The notes: a model not told the origin generated them from the sequence alone. 64,000 nt of DNA from Mycobacterium sp. GA-1285 (GCF_001499905.1 NZ_LQIS01000003.1:62001-126000); one strand, 5' to 3'. Shown: positions 7,831 through 17,001, counted from the stretch's first letter. Program-made: numbers and translations.

Positions 7831-9126
7831 TTATGAGGTCGCGCTGATTCCCTCTGACTGCGTCGCCAGCTGCCACGTCGCGTAGACCTCGGCGAGGAAC
7901 TGCTCGACAGCGACCGCCGCGTGGGCGGCCCGCGCCGAGCCCAGCATGTCGAAAGCGTGCTGGGCGAACGGTAATTCGGCGTACACGACTGTCTGGGTGC
8001 TGACGTCACGCAGCTTCGCGACGAACGCCCGCGCGTGCTCGACGGGCACCAGCGAGTCGTTGGTTCCATGCAGGACAAAGAACGGCGGAGCGTCGGGGGT
8101 GACGTGATTCACCGGCGACGCCTCGAAGTAGGTCTCGAAGGCCGACTTCTGCGGCTGCTTGATGACCATCTGCTCGAGCAGCTCGGGCATCGACGGATGC
8201 ATCGCGTCCTCGAAGCGGGTGAAGTCGTAGACGCCGTAGAACGGCACCGCGGCCTGCACCCGCGTGTCGACGTCCTCGAAGCCCGGCTGGTACCGCGGGT
8301 CGTTGGGCGTCAGCGCCGCCAGCGACGACAGATGCCCGCCGGCCGAGCCGCCGGTGATCGCGATGAAGTCGGGGTCGCCGCCGTACTCGGCGATGTGCGT
8401 CTTGACCCACGCCAGCGCGCGTTTGACGTCGACGATGTGGTCGGGCCACGTGTTGCGTGGGCTGTGCCGGTAGTTGATCGCCACGCAGATCCAGCCGAGC
8501 TCGGCGAGATGGCTCATCAGCGGATGGGCTTGTCCGCGTTTGTTTCCCGTCACCCAGGCGCCACCGGGGATCTGGAACAGCACCGGCGCCTTGCCGTTCC
8601 GGTCGAGGTCGGGTCGCCGCCAGATGTCGAGCTGGTTGGCGCTGCTGAAATCGCCGTAGCTGATGTTGCCGTCATGGGCATAGTCGCGGTAGATCCGCAT
8701 CATCCGCAGAGCGCCCGGGCTCTTGGCCGTGCCGGCGCCAGCGGGTCGGCGCCACAGGCCCGTTGAGTCGGTGCGGCGGTCGGGGCCCAGGCCGGCATCC
8801 AACGCCTCGGTCAGCGACACACCGGCCTTGTGGCCGGCGCGGTTGAAGTTCAGCAGACCGGCCGCCGAGATGGCGGCGACCACCCACGAGAGCACGCGCA
8901 CGGGTCGGCTCAGCCGGCGAGCCGTCAACGCCAGCCCGCCGAGCTGGCTCGCCAGCGTCTGCAGCGGGAACTCGCTGACCACCAGGCCGAAACCGAACGA
9001 GAAAATCGACGGGTAACCCTTACGCGCCAGCGGTCGGTACCCGTTGAGTGTGGACGCCGCGGTCACCGCCGTGACGATCAACGCCCCGACCTGCCGGGCG
9101 ATGTGGACGATCCGAGCCTTCTGCAT
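7831..9126 (-). CDS. Membrane-anchored alpha/beta hydrolase (carboxylesterase, Lip family)
   Basis: 431 aa. The N-terminal ~110 residues contain several hydrophobic segments, followed by an alpha/beta hydrolase domain: oxyanion region FQIPGGAWVTGNKRG, nucleophile elbow ITGGSAGGH, acid HGTNDSLVPVEH, and the catalytic His in PFAQHAFD. This layout (membrane N-terminus plus esterase) resembles mycobacterial LipM/LipO/LipQ-type esterases as I recall them; I cannot say which. Likely substrates are short-chain esters or lipids at the envelope. Confidence 0.85.
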   Translation of the reverse strand: MQKARIVHIARQVGALIVTAVTAASTLNGYRPLARKGYPSIFSFGFGLVVSEFPLQTLASQLGGLALTARRLSRPVRVLSWVVAAISAAGLLNFNRAGHKAGVSLTEALDAGLGPDRRTDSTGLWRRPAGAGTAKSPGALRMMRIYRDYAHDGNISYGDFSSANQLDIWRRPDLDRNGKAPVLFQIPGGAWVTGNKRGQAHPLMSHLAELGWICVAINYRHSPRNTWPDHIVDVKRALAWVKTHIAEYGGDPDFIAITGGSAGGHLSSLAALTPNDPRYQPGFEDVDTRVQAAVPFYGVYDFTRFEDAMHPSMPELLEQMVIKQPQKSAFETYFEASPVNHVTPDAPPFFVLHGTNDSLVPVEHARAFVAKLRDVSTQTVVYAELPFAQHAFDMLGSARAAHAAVAVEQFLAEVYATWQLATQSEGISATS

Positions 9127-9379
9127 GCGGCCACCATACGAGGCGAGGCCGTGCCGTCATGGCACGTCAGCCCTGATCGGCGATGGGCCTTCCCAAGAGA
9201 TCGACGATCTGCTGTTGGCCTGCGGCGACGCACCGCTCCAGGCCTGTGAGAGAATCTCGACATTCGCATCGGCGTGATCATGCGACTAACGGGGGGTTTC
9301 ACCTGGTCACTCCACCGACACTGTCGTCGGTCGGCGCTCTGTCACGCCTGCACCTACCCGCAAGATTGTTGGAGTTTTG

Positions 9380-11119
9380 ATGTCCGCCCAGAAAGTTTCT
9401 GAGCACGACCTCGTTGCCTCGCCGGTCGCGGCGGCGCTCGTCTGGCTCGGCGGTGGCGAGCGCCATGAGCCGAGTCCTCGCCATGAGCGGTCCACCCTGA
9501 TCAGCGCCGGAGTCGTGGTCCTGGTTGCGGCGCTGCTGGCGTGGCTGGTGGCGGCCCTCGCGATGGCTGGGGCGACGTCCTGGCCGACGGCGGCCGTCAT
9601 CGCGGCGGCCTCGGTGTTCGGCCTGCTGACCGGTGCGTTGAGCCGCGCGATCGCCGCCGGTGCGGTCCACGGCCCTGCTGTCGCCGGGCGTCCTGCTGTT
9701 GCGGTCGTGGTCGGGCTTGTGGTCGGCGAGCTTGCCGCGATCGTCGTGTTCAACGGATCGGTCGAGCGGCTGCTGGACGAGCGGGCGGCGCGCACGGCCG
9801 AGTCGACCCCGGCGGTCGCGCAATCCGCCGCCGATCTGGAGCGCAGCCGCACCGCCCGCGGCGAGCTCGACGCCGCCGTCGAGAAGGCCGTGCAGCGCCG
9901 CGAGGAAGCGTTGGTGGTGGCTCGCTGTGAGTTCAACCCCAGCCCCGAGTGCCCACAGACCGTCATCACCGGGGTGCCCGGCGCCGGTCCGGAAAATCGA
10001 ACAGCGAACGAATACCTCGCCGACTCTCAGCGGACGCTCGACGCCACGCTGGCCGAGCGTGACCGTCGCGCACCGGTCATCGACGCTCAGATCGCCGACG
10101 ACGAGCAGGCGTTGGCGCAGGCCCGACAGGCCGCCACGGCCGATGCGGACCGAGGACTGGGCGCGCGGTGGGTCGCCATGAACGACCACACGCTCGCCCA
10201 CCCGGCTGCCCTGGTCCTGCGGCTGCTCGTCGACGGCTTCTTCGTGCTGCTGACCCTGCTGCCGCTGATGCTGCGGCGGTGGCGGGGTGAGACGTCGCAG
10301 GACCGCGGGATCGCCGCAGATGTCGAGCGGGAACGTGCCGAACTGCAGGCCGACACAGCGGTCGCGGTGAAACGCGCCGAGGTGCGCGCGGCCATCGACA
10401 CCATGTGGGCCGAACAGCAACTGGCCAGCGCCCGGATCGCCGTCGAGGCACAACTCGAGATCGACCGCGAACAGCAACGCCGCCGGGTGATGGAAGCGAT
10501 CGAGCCGCCGATTCCCGCACGTGCGGAACGCATTCCGCAGTCAGAGGATGTGTACCTGCCGATCGCCGCCGAAGCAGAGGCGGCGAGCCTGCGTGCGGTC
10601 GAGGAGCGGGTGCCCGCGGCCGACGCACCCGAGAACCTGCCGGCACCGGTTGACGACGACCGACCGGGGGAGCCGGCCAATGAAGCCGGACGGCCGCTGA
10701 TCCCCGCTATCCCGGACGTCACCCGCGCCGCCGCGCGTTGGATTCGCCCCCTGGTGCCGCCCATAATCGTCAACGCGATCGACACCACCACCAAGCCGTT
10801 GCGGAGCGCGCGGCACATCTTCGAGGAAACCGAGGAGATCCACTTCTCGCTGCGACGCACCCGAAAGGTGACCACTCACCTCGAAGAGGGTGAAGACGTT
10901 GCGGGAGAACGTGATTCCGAAGCGGCGGCTCGGCCACAGACGACCTCGACGGTGTGGGGGGACGTTGACGAACAGGGCTACGGCCTGCTTGGCGGCGGTG
11001 CGGAGCACTCGTCGCCCGCAGTGCCGAAAGGGGGCGACGACCGCGCCGAACTCACCGGGGGCGGCCCTCGTGAATTGAGCGCACGTAGCGGCCCCCGGGA
11101 ACTGCCGCCCGGGCGTTAA
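9380..11119 (+). CDS. DUF4407 family membrane protein
   Basis: 579 aa. ATG 9380 follows GGAG (9371-9374). Hydrophobic segments at about residues 40-65, 70-95 and 105-125 are followed by a long coiled-coil-like extracytoplasmic or periplasmic region (RSRTARGELDAAVEKAVQRREE), a further transmembrane helix (LVDGFFVLLTLLPLML, about 285) and a charged helical C-terminus. This is the DUF4407 arrangement; function is unknown. It converges with the next gene, overlapping by 4 nt. The 253 bp upstream hold only two small dyads (9150-9166 and a hairpin near 9340). Confidence 0.75.
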   Translation: MSAQKVSEHDLVASPVAAALVWLGGGERHEPSPRHERSTLISAGVVVLVAALLAWLVAALAMAGATSWPTAAVIAAASVFGLLTGALSRAIAAGAVHGPAVAGRPAVAVVVGLVVGELAAIVVFNGSVERLLDERAARTAESTPAVAQSAADLERSRTARGELDAAVEKAVQRREEALVVARCEFNPSPECPQTVITGVPGAGPENRTANEYLADSQRTLDATLAERDRRAPVIDAQIADDEQALAQARQAATADADRGLGARWVAMNDHTLAHPAALVLRLLVDGFFVLLTLLPLMLRRWRGETSQDRGIAADVERERAELQADTAVAVKRAEVRAAIDTMWAEQQLASARIAVEAQLEIDREQQRRRVMEAIEPPIPARAERIPQSEDVYLPIAAEAEAASLRAVEERVPAADAPENLPAPVDDDRPGEPANEAGRPLIPAIPDVTRAAARWIRPLVPPIIVNAIDTTTKPLRSARHIFEETEEIHFSLRRTRKVTTHLEEGEDVAGERDSEAAARPQTTSTVWGDVDEQGYGLLGGGAEHSSPAVPKGGDDRAELTGGGPRELSARSGPRELPPGR

Positions 11120-12087
11120 CCCTTCGCGGCTGCGCGCACCTGTTTGTCGATTCGGTCGATGAGGTCGTCATCGACGACGACCTCGAGCACGACCGTGCCG
11201 TAATCGACATCGCCTGATGCGTAACGCGCCACCGTGGGCATTTCCTCGACCAGCTCGGCGAGCTCGTCGATGAACGCATGGAAGCCGTCGAGCGGGATAT
11301 CCATCAGCAGCTTGCAGTCGGCGAGCAGCCCGGTGTACGCCGATGGCACGCGGACATCACGGCACCGCTCGGCCAGCTCGAGGAACCGCTCGTGAAAGTC
11401 CATCAGCCGGTTGGCCGCGTGCACGATGCCCTCGGCATCGGCGGTGCTCTCGTCGTCGCTGTCACCGAACACGTCCATGAGTGCTGGTGCGCGGATGAAG
11501 GATTCGACCTGATGGGCGAGTTCGTAGAGGTCGTCCAGGCAGTCCTCGACGAAAGCGGCCACCTGCGGACCGTTGGGTGCGTAGGGACCCCGCGCCGTTG
11601 TGTAGCCGAGATCGAGATCGCGGAGCCGCGGCCGCACGTCCGCGAGTCGTTGGACGAGAACGGACACGAACGCCGCCCACCGCCACTCCCTCCGCTTCTC
11701 AGCCAACAGCATGTCGAGTTCGGCTGAGGTATGGACGATCTCGGCGAAGCCATGGTTCTCTTCGGCCGCATCGGCCGGCGGTACGGATGGCTGTGGCGAG
11801 AGCGAGCTCATCAACTTTGCGCCCTCGACGCCGTAGATCCCCCTGGCGTCGCCGCGACGCGCCCACCGATGCTGCCGGTCGGCACGGTGAGCCAGGATTT
11901 CGGCCTCGCGTGCGGCGGCGAGCCGGCGCTCCTGCTCGCGTCGGACGATCGCCCGGATCGCGAAGAACAGCCCGATCGCGACGCCAACCCCGATGATGAT
12001 CCAGTAGTAGGTGACGACGAACCAGATCAGGATCAGCATGCCGAAGACACCGGCCACTCCACCGGAATCCGAACCGCGGCTTGCCAT
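11116..12087 (-). CDS. Hypothetical membrane-anchored protein
   Basis: 323 aa from ATG 12087, the first start that removes a GC-rich, non-protein-like leader. One strong transmembrane segment pair lies at residues 10-40 (MLILIWFVVTYYWIIIGVGV). It is followed by a basic coil and the QHRWARRGDARGIYG motif I associate with mycobacterial membrane proteins. The C-terminal 230 residues are soluble, acidic and helical with no recognised fold. It lies 38 nt downstream of the DUF732 gene on the same strand and probably shares its transcript. Confidence 0.65.
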   Translation of the reverse strand: MASRGSDSGGVAGVFGMLILIWFVVTYYWIIIGVGVAIGLFFAIRAIVRREQERRLAAAREAEILAHRADRQHRWARRGDARGIYGVEGAKLMSSLSPQPSVPPADAAEENHGFAEIVHTSAELDMLLAEKRREWRWAAFVSVLVQRLADVRPRLRDLDLGYTTARGPYAPNGPQVAAFVEDCLDDLYELAHQVESFIRAPALMDVFGDSDDESTADAEGIVHAANRLMDFHERFLELAERCRDVRVPSAYTGLLADCKLLMDIPLDGFHAFIDELAELVEEMPTVARYASGDVDYGTVVLEVVVDDDLIDRIDKQVRAAAKG

Positions 12088-12125
12088 CACGACCGCCCGT
12101 ACACCTTGGCGAACATCTCGAGCAC

Positions 12126-12467
12126 CTACAGCGGCTGCGTGTAGCCGATCCCGCGCGCCCATTCGACGACCGCCGGCTTGGCGTCCAGGCACATCGTGTT
12201 GACTGCCGACAGCAGCACGATCGCCGACTCCGCCGGCGCGAACCCCGTTCGTTGCAGCTTGCCCAGGACCGCCGGCGGCGGCGCCCCGAAGCGAAGCTCG
12301 TGACAGAGCTCCTTGCCGATGTCGATCATGTCGACCATCGAGCTGTAGTAGACGCCCATGTTGTCGAGCTGCGCGATGAAGTCGTACTGATCGGCGTGCG
12401 CCGGAGTCGACGACAGCACCGATCCGCAGACCGCGAGCGCACCCGCGATTACCCCACGTTCGCGCAT
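12126..12467 (-). CDS. Secreted DUF732 protein
   Basis: 113 aa. The signal peptide MRERGVIAGALAVCGSVLSS is followed by a likely cleavage at AHA-D. The mature part carries the DUF732 pattern (FIAQLDNMGVYYSS, GKELCHELRFG, AIVLLSAVNTMC) with two Cys that could form a disulfide. This is a mycobacterial family of small exported proteins of unknown function. It is upstream of and co-directional with the 12087 gene and divergent from the NERD helicase. Confidence 0.85.
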   Translation of the reverse strand: MRERGVIAGALAVCGSVLSSTPAHADQYDFIAQLDNMGVYYSSMVDMIDIGKELCHELRFGAPPPAVLGKLQRTGFAPAESAIVLLSAVNTMCLDAKPAVVEWARGIGYTQPL

Positions 12468-12599
12468 GATCCCCCCTTGATTTAGCGCTTGAGGGTGACC
12501 ATAAACCGACCCACCGACAAATCCGCGGCACCAGCCTCACCCGCAGTGACGGACCCCGTGGCTAACATCGAGACCAAGCTCATGGGGGAGGGGTTCGAC

Positions 12600-12641
12600 A
12601 TGCGGTGGTGGCATCGAAGCACGGCACGGACGCGCCGATGA
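12600..12641 (+). CDS. Possible 13-codon leader peptide coupled to the NERD helicase
   Basis: ATG 12600 is preceded by GGGGGAGGGG with about 7-nt spacing, the best ribosome site in this area. The frame reads MRWWHRSTARTRR and ends in TGA that overlaps the helicase ATG as ATGA (12638-12641). Alternatively the same site serves an in-frame GTG (12605/12608) of the helicase itself. The coupling geometry is visible; use as a leader is inference. Confidence 0.35.
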   Translation: MRWWHRSTARTRR

Positions 12642-14302
12642 CCATCACGCCCACCGATACGCCGCGGCTGGCCAACCGCGCCGAACGACGGGTCTACCAG
12701 GCGCTCCTCGAGCAACTTCAGCCCAACGACCTCGTCATCGCCGGCCAACGCGTCACCGACCACCTCAAGGACCACGAGGTCGACTTCGTCGTCGCCATCG
12801 AAGGCGCCGGCATCGTCTGCTTGGAGGTCAAGGGTGGCGAAGTCTGGCACGACGGCGAGAGCTGGCGACAGAAGCGCGGTGGGCGCGAGTACACCATCGA
12901 GCCCGTCCGCCAGGCGCGGGAAGCGTGCTACGCCCTGCGCGACTACATCGAAAAGGACCCCCGCTGGACACAGGGCCGGCTGCGCTGGGACCACGTCGTT
13001 GTGCTGCCCAACACCGAACTGCCCGACGACTTCGCGTTGTCGGACTGCCCGCGTTGGAAGGTCATCGACCGCAACGACCTCAAGGACATCGACGGCAAGC
13101 TGCGCTACGTTCTGGTCAGCCAGGAACTCAACCGTCCGCTGCTCAACGCGGACGGCATCGACCAGATCATCACCGCGCTCAGCGGGCGTGGGCTGCCGCA
13201 GCGCGACGTCGTCGCCCGGGCGATGGCCAACGAGGATGCCGCCGACGCGCTGACCGAGCACCAGGCCGTCATCCTCGACGCGACTCGGCTGCTCAACCGC
13301 ATCGAGGTCCGCGGTGGCGCGGGCAGCGGCAAGACGTTCCTGGCGATGGAACAGGCTCGTCGGCTGGCGCAGCGAGGGCAGCGCGTCGCGCTCGTCTGCT
13401 ATTCCCACGGCCTGGCGTCGTACCTGGATCGCATCACCGCCACCTGGCCGCGGCGACAACAGCCCGGCTACGTCGGCGAGTTCCATGCCCTCGGCATGCT
13501 GTGGGGCGCACCCGAGGGACCCGACGAGTCACTGCGCACCGACGAGACCGTCAAGTTCTGGGAACACGATCTCCCCGTGCAAATGGCCGAGCTGGCTATG
13601 CAATTGGAAACCGGTCATCGCTTCGAATCCATCGTCGTCGACGAGGCGCAGGACTTCGCCGACTCGTGGTGGGAACCGCTGCTGATCGCGCTGAAGGATC
13701 CCGACGAGGGCGGCCTGTACGTGTTCACCGACGAAGGGCAGCGTGTCTTCAATCGCTACGGGTCTCCACCGGTGCCGTTGGTCCCGCTGATTCTCGATCA
13801 CAACCTGCGCAACACGCGCCAGATCGCGAACGCGTTCCAACCGCTGGTCGACCACCCGATGCGGTTTCTCGGAGGGGAGGGGCCGGCGGTCGAGTTCGTC
13901 TCCTGCAGTCGCGAGGACGCGCTGGACGTCGGCGACGATCAGATCGAGGCACTCCTCGAAGAGGGCTGGCGGCCCGAGGATCTCGCACTGTTGACGACCG
14001 GAAGCCGGCACCCCGAGCAGACCGAGCGGCAGAAGGCAGGCCACAAGGCGTACTGGGACAGCTTCTGGGACAACGACCAGGTGTTCTACGGCCACGTGCT
14101 CGGCTTCAAGGGTCTCGAGCGACGCGCGGTCGTCCTGGTGGTCAACGATTCGAGCCAGTTCGAGCGCTCCCGCGAACGACTCTACGTCGGACTGTCGCGG
14201 GCGCGTGACCGACTCGTGGTGTGCGGCGATCCCGAGTTCATCCGTGAGGTGGGTGGGCCGGATCTGGCGCGGCGGCTGAATCTGCCTCCCGCTCAGAGCT
14301 AG
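12638..14302 (+). CDS. NERD-domain UvrD/Rep-like superfamily 1 helicase
   Basis: 554 aa. An N-terminal NERD nuclease-related domain (about residues 10-120; VDFVVAIEGAGIVCLEVKGG) is followed by an SF1 helicase core: Walker A RGGAGSGKTF (about 230), Walker B VVDEAQDF, motif III-like YVFTDEGQRVFNRY, and the C-terminal LYVGLSRARDRLVV. It probably acts on DNA or RNA ends in repair or defence; members of this architecture have been linked to both. Start: ATG 12638 or GTG 12605. It converges on a small Cys-rich gene, overlapping by 4 nt. Confidence 0.85.
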   Translation: MTITPTDTPRLANRAERRVYQALLEQLQPNDLVIAGQRVTDHLKDHEVDFVVAIEGAGIVCLEVKGGEVWHDGESWRQKRGGREYTIEPVRQAREACYALRDYIEKDPRWTQGRLRWDHVVVLPNTELPDDFALSDCPRWKVIDRNDLKDIDGKLRYVLVSQELNRPLLNADGIDQIITALSGRGLPQRDVVARAMANEDAADALTEHQAVILDATRLLNRIEVRGGAGSGKTFLAMEQARRLAQRGQRVALVCYSHGLASYLDRITATWPRRQQPGYVGEFHALGMLWGAPEGPDESLRTDETVKFWEHDLPVQMAELAMQLETGHRFESIVVDEAQDFADSWWEPLLIALKDPDEGGLYVFTDEGQRVFNRYGSPPVPLVPLILDHNLRNTRQIANAFQPLVDHPMRFLGGEGPAVEFVSCSREDALDVGDDQIEALLEEGWRPEDLALLTTGSRHPEQTERQKAGHKAYWDSFWDNDQVFYGHVLGFKGLERRAVVLVVNDSSQFERSRERLYVGLSRARDRLVVCGDPEFIREVGGPDLARRLNLPPAQS

Positions 14303-14454
14303 TCGTACTCCCACGGCGGTTTGCGGTCGTCGTCGTCGTTGTACCGGCCGTCCCGGTTACATGTGTCGCAGTCCTCGCCGTAGAAGCAGTACGGGTTGGC
14401 CGGTTCCCAGTACACCCCGCCGCCGATCTCCTTGTAGTAGCCGTGTCTGCTCAT
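14299..14454 (-). CDS. Small Cys-rich acidic protein coupled to the ADP-ribosylglycohydrolase fusion
   Basis: 51 aa, starting MSRHGYYKEIGGG. Its ATG overlaps the stop of the upstream gene as ATGA, so translation is coupled. It contains CFYGEDCDTCNRDG (three Cys within ten residues) and ends in a very acidic DDDDRKPPWEYD tail. A metal-binding knuckle is plausible. No family recognised; because of the coupling I infer a partner or accessory role for the glycohydrolase-phosphatase. Confidence 0.6.
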   Translation of the reverse strand: MSRHGYYKEIGGGVYWEPANPYCFYGEDCDTCNRDGRYNDDDDRKPPWEYD

Positions 14455-15905
14455 TGATCCCGCCATTCGGTCTTTGGTCCTATGCGTCGCAACGCCTCTC
14501 GGAAAGCATGGTTCGGATACGAAGCCGGCAGGACCGCCTGGATGTCGCGTATCGCGTCCTCGACGTCGACGCCCCGCAGTCGGGCGCCGTACAGCGCCCC
14601 GATGGTGGGTGTGCGGCTGTACGCGGCAACGCAGTGCACGAGTACGGTGCGTCCCTCGCGCCGGAACTGCTCGACCAGGCGCACCGTGTCCAACAAGACG
14701 AAGTCCAGGTGCGGATTCTCGTCGGAGTCGATCTGATCGATCAGGCGGACTTCGGCTTGCGGGAATCCGGTGATCACGTCCTCGTCGGCCAGCCGACACA
14801 ATGAAACAACAGCGTCCACGCCCCCAGGCAGTTTGCGCAGTACCCCTATGCCGCCGAGAAGGACGGCGTCGTCGTACGGGTGCCGCGCGAAGGTGTCGAT
14901 CGCCGACCCTGGGTAGGAGAAGTCGAATTGGTCGGGCTTGCCCCTGCGCTCGATCGCCGCGGCAAGCTGCACGAGGCCATGCGCATTCATTCCCGGCCAG
15001 CCGTGCAGTAGCCGTCGCCAACTACCGGGCACTGCCGACGCGCCATATGTTGCACCTAGGAGACCGCCACCGATCGCCGCGACCGTATCGGTGTCGTATC
15101 CCGCTCGGACCGCCGCATCCAGGGCAAGTCGCAAATGGTCTGCCCGGAAAACACCGGCGCGCGGATCATCCCGTGGCACCGGCGTGGTCGCGATCGCAGA
15201 CCACGCCGCCTGCAGCGCGGTAACGACCCAGCCATTGTTGGGGAATGACGACGGACGCGCGGCTTCAGCGTCGTCGAGACGCTTCGCCCAGAGCTTGCGA
15301 CGGTCCGCTTCGAGGTGACGCAGCCCGATCCGCACATCGAGTTCGCCGGTCAGTACGGCGTTGCGGATTGCGCTGCACCACAACACGCAGGCATCGCCTG
15401 CGTCCGGACCGAAGTGGGTGAGCTCGCTGATCGCCCGGGCTGCGTCGACCATCGCATCCTCGTCGTCGAGATATGCGAGTGCGACAGGCGCTGTGCGCAT
15501 CAACGCGCCATTGCCTCCGGTGCGGCCCTTACGCTGATGCAACTGTGCCGATTCAGCGCGGGCACCCGCCGCGGTGATCTCACCGCCGCGCGAGGCGGCC
15601 GTCAAGACAGAACGCGTCTGGATGCCAACGTCTTTCGCATCGCGCATCCACTCGTGCCACCGTCGGACGACCGCGTCCTGCGCGGCGGCGTGGCGGAGAT
15701 CTGCGCCCGTCGCGGCAACCTCCGCGATCGCGATCGCCATCGATGTGTCGTCGGTCCACTCGCCTGGTTCCCACCCGCCACCGCCGACCATCGCCACTTC
15801 GGATTCGAACCCGCGAGGCGGGTGGAACTCGTAGGGTGCGCCCAACGCGTCGCCGGCCGCGGTCGCCAGCAGCACACCCTCTATCCGATCGTTGAAAGAA
15901 CTCAT
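14451..15905 (-). CDS. ADP-ribosylglycohydrolase fused to a dual-specificity phosphatase
   Basis: 484 aa. Residues 1-330 are an ADP-ribosylglycohydrolase (ARH) domain: AAGDALGAPYEF, metal ligands in GEWTDDTSM (51-56) and GYDTDTVAAIGGGLLGA. Residues 335-484 are a dual-specificity phosphatase with active site HCVAAYSRTP (His424, Cys425, Arg431). The ARH part would remove ADP-ribose from proteins or nucleic acids; the phosphatase part could act on phosphoproteins or on the sugar-phosphate product. It is divergent from a Nudix/NrtR-like regulator, and a GGGAGGAGG-type site lies just upstream. Domain calls are firm; the joint function is inference. Confidence 0.88.
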   Translation of the reverse strand: MSSFNDRIEGVLLATAAGDALGAPYEFHPPRGFESEVAMVGGGGWEPGEWTDDTSMAIAIAEVAATGADLRHAAAQDAVVRRWHEWMRDAKDVGIQTRSVLTAASRGGEITAAGARAESAQLHQRKGRTGGNGALMRTAPVALAYLDDEDAMVDAARAISELTHFGPDAGDACVLWCSAIRNAVLTGELDVRIGLRHLEADRRKLWAKRLDDAEAARPSSFPNNGWVVTALQAAWSAIATTPVPRDDPRAGVFRADHLRLALDAAVRAGYDTDTVAAIGGGLLGATYGASAVPGSWRRLLHGWPGMNAHGLVQLAAAIERRGKPDQFDFSYPGSAIDTFARHPYDDAVLLGGIGVLRKLPGGVDAVVSLCRLADEDVITGFPQAEVRLIDQIDSDENPHLDFVLLDTVRLVEQFRREGRTVLVHCVAAYSRTPTIGALYGARLRGVDVEDAIRDIQAVLPASYPNHAFREALRRIGPKTEWRDQ

Positions 15906-15931
15906 ATCCAGCCGCCTCCTCCCAATGCAAG

Positions 15932-15958
15932 TTTGCGCGAATATGCGCTAAATGTCAA
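15932..15958 (-). promoter_or_regulatory. -35 box and overlapping dyad: candidate NrtR-type operator
   Basis: On the minus strand a consensus TTGACA (15958-15953) is followed directly by TTAGCGC-atattc-GCGCAAA (15951-15932), a near-perfect inverted repeat with 7-bp arms (one mismatch). The dyad fills the spacer where a -35/-10 promoter for the ARH gene would lie. Its place between the ARH and Nudix-regulator genes makes it the obvious repressor site for both. The -10 is weak (CAAACT). Confidence 0.6.
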
Positions 15959-15983
15959 GACGCGGTACGCTGTGGCCGCGACC

Positions 15984-16667
15984 ATGAGCGAGCGACGGTA
16001 TCGAGACACCAGCGGACGGACCCTCGAGGACTATCCGCGGCCCTCCGTCGCCGTGGACACGGCCGTGCTCACCCTCGACGACCATCTCGGGCTCGTGGTG
16101 CTCGAAGTGCGGCGCCCCCAGCACGAAACCGGGTGGGCGCTGCCCGGTACCTTCCTGCACGAAGGGGAGAGGCTCGCGGACGCGGTGGATCGGTCGCTAC
16201 GGACGAAGGCCAACGTGCGGGGCCTGCGTCCGCGACAACTCCATGTCTTCGACGATCCCGCGAGAGATGACCGCGGGTGGGTCTTGTCCGTGGCTCACGT
16301 CCAGGTGGTTCGGCAAGAACAGTTGGCCGACCGTTTTGCTGAGACAACGAGGCTGGTGTCGATCGATTCGCCTGGGCGGCTGCCGTACGACCACGCGGAC
16401 ATCATCGAGCTCGCGGTCGACGATGTTCAGGCGCGCTATCGCGAAAAGCCCGATCCGGATGGACTTCTCGGCGATGAGTTCACTCTGCGGGAGTTGCGGA
16501 TCGCACACGAAGCGATCGCCGGCCGCGCGCTGCAGCGCGACACGTTCCGGCGCGCAATGGAGCCACACCTCGTCGCGACCGGAACCACGACGACCGGTTT
16601 AAGGGGGCGGCCGGCGGAGCTCTTCCGCCGACTCGGAGCGGAAGCGCCGAGACGCCGCAGGGTCTGA
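15984..16667 (+). CDS. NrtR-like Nudix-domain transcriptional regulator
   Basis: 227 aa from ATG 15984. Residues 15-140 form a Nudix fold (PSVAVDTAVLTLDDHLGLVVLEVRR, GWALPGTFLHEGE). The Nudix box is degenerate, as expected for a ligand-sensing rather than hydrolytic domain. Residues 150-220 are a winged helix (FTLRELRIAHEAIAGRALQRDTFRRAM) typical of NrtR. Characterised NrtR proteins bind ADP-ribose or NAD-related ligands and control NAD metabolism. Facing an ADP-ribosylglycohydrolase, it plausibly senses the ADP-ribose that enzyme releases. Confidence 0.82.
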   Translation: MSERRYRDTSGRTLEDYPRPSVAVDTAVLTLDDHLGLVVLEVRRPQHETGWALPGTFLHEGERLADAVDRSLRTKANVRGLRPRQLHVFDDPARDDRGWVLSVAHVQVVRQEQLADRFAETTRLVSIDSPGRLPYDHADIIELAVDDVQARYREKPDPDGLLGDEFTLRELRIAHEAIAGRALQRDTFRRAMEPHLVATGTTTTGLRGRPAELFRRLGAEAPRRRRV

Positions 16668-16770
16668 CGCGCGGAATCGAGCCGGGACTTTCAACGCAAT
16701 GCCCGCACCCGCCCTGAATCGGCTGCGAAAGGATGATTCAGCGTGAGCTGATCTCCCATTCCCTCCGGAT

Positions 16771-17001
16771 CTATGCGGCGTTGAGCGATCGGGCTTCAAC
16801 TTCTTTGATCGCCCGTCGTAGTTGATCGGCTAGATACCACTCGTCTCCGCGATGGGCATCGCGTAGAGCCTTGTCGACAGCCGACTTCGCAGCCGTCAGG
16901 TGCCGTCGTCGTTCGTCGCCGGCGGTGGCAATGGCGTCAAGCGTGGCGGCCACGGCCTCTTCGCAAGCACCCGCGAATCCGGTGATATTCCTGGCCGACA
17001 T
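16771..17001 (-). CDS. Small helical hypothetical protein
   Basis: 76 aa, starting MSARNITGFAGACEEAV and ending VEARSLNAA. It is almost entirely predicted helix with no membrane segment or Cys cluster. It converges with the Nudix regulator. A dyad CGTGGGC-ggg-GCCCACG lies at 17048-17064, upstream of its start. Not recognised; the regular codon usage favours a real gene. Confidence 0.5.
   Translation of the reverse strand: MSARNITGFAGACEEAVAATLDAIATAGDERRRHLTAAKSAVDKALRDAHRGDEWYLADQLRRAIKEVEARSLNAA

Noticed and set aside
9127..9379. Possible small gene upstream of the DUF4407 gene
   Set aside because: Only short frames without a ribosome site; two small dyads are the only structure seen.
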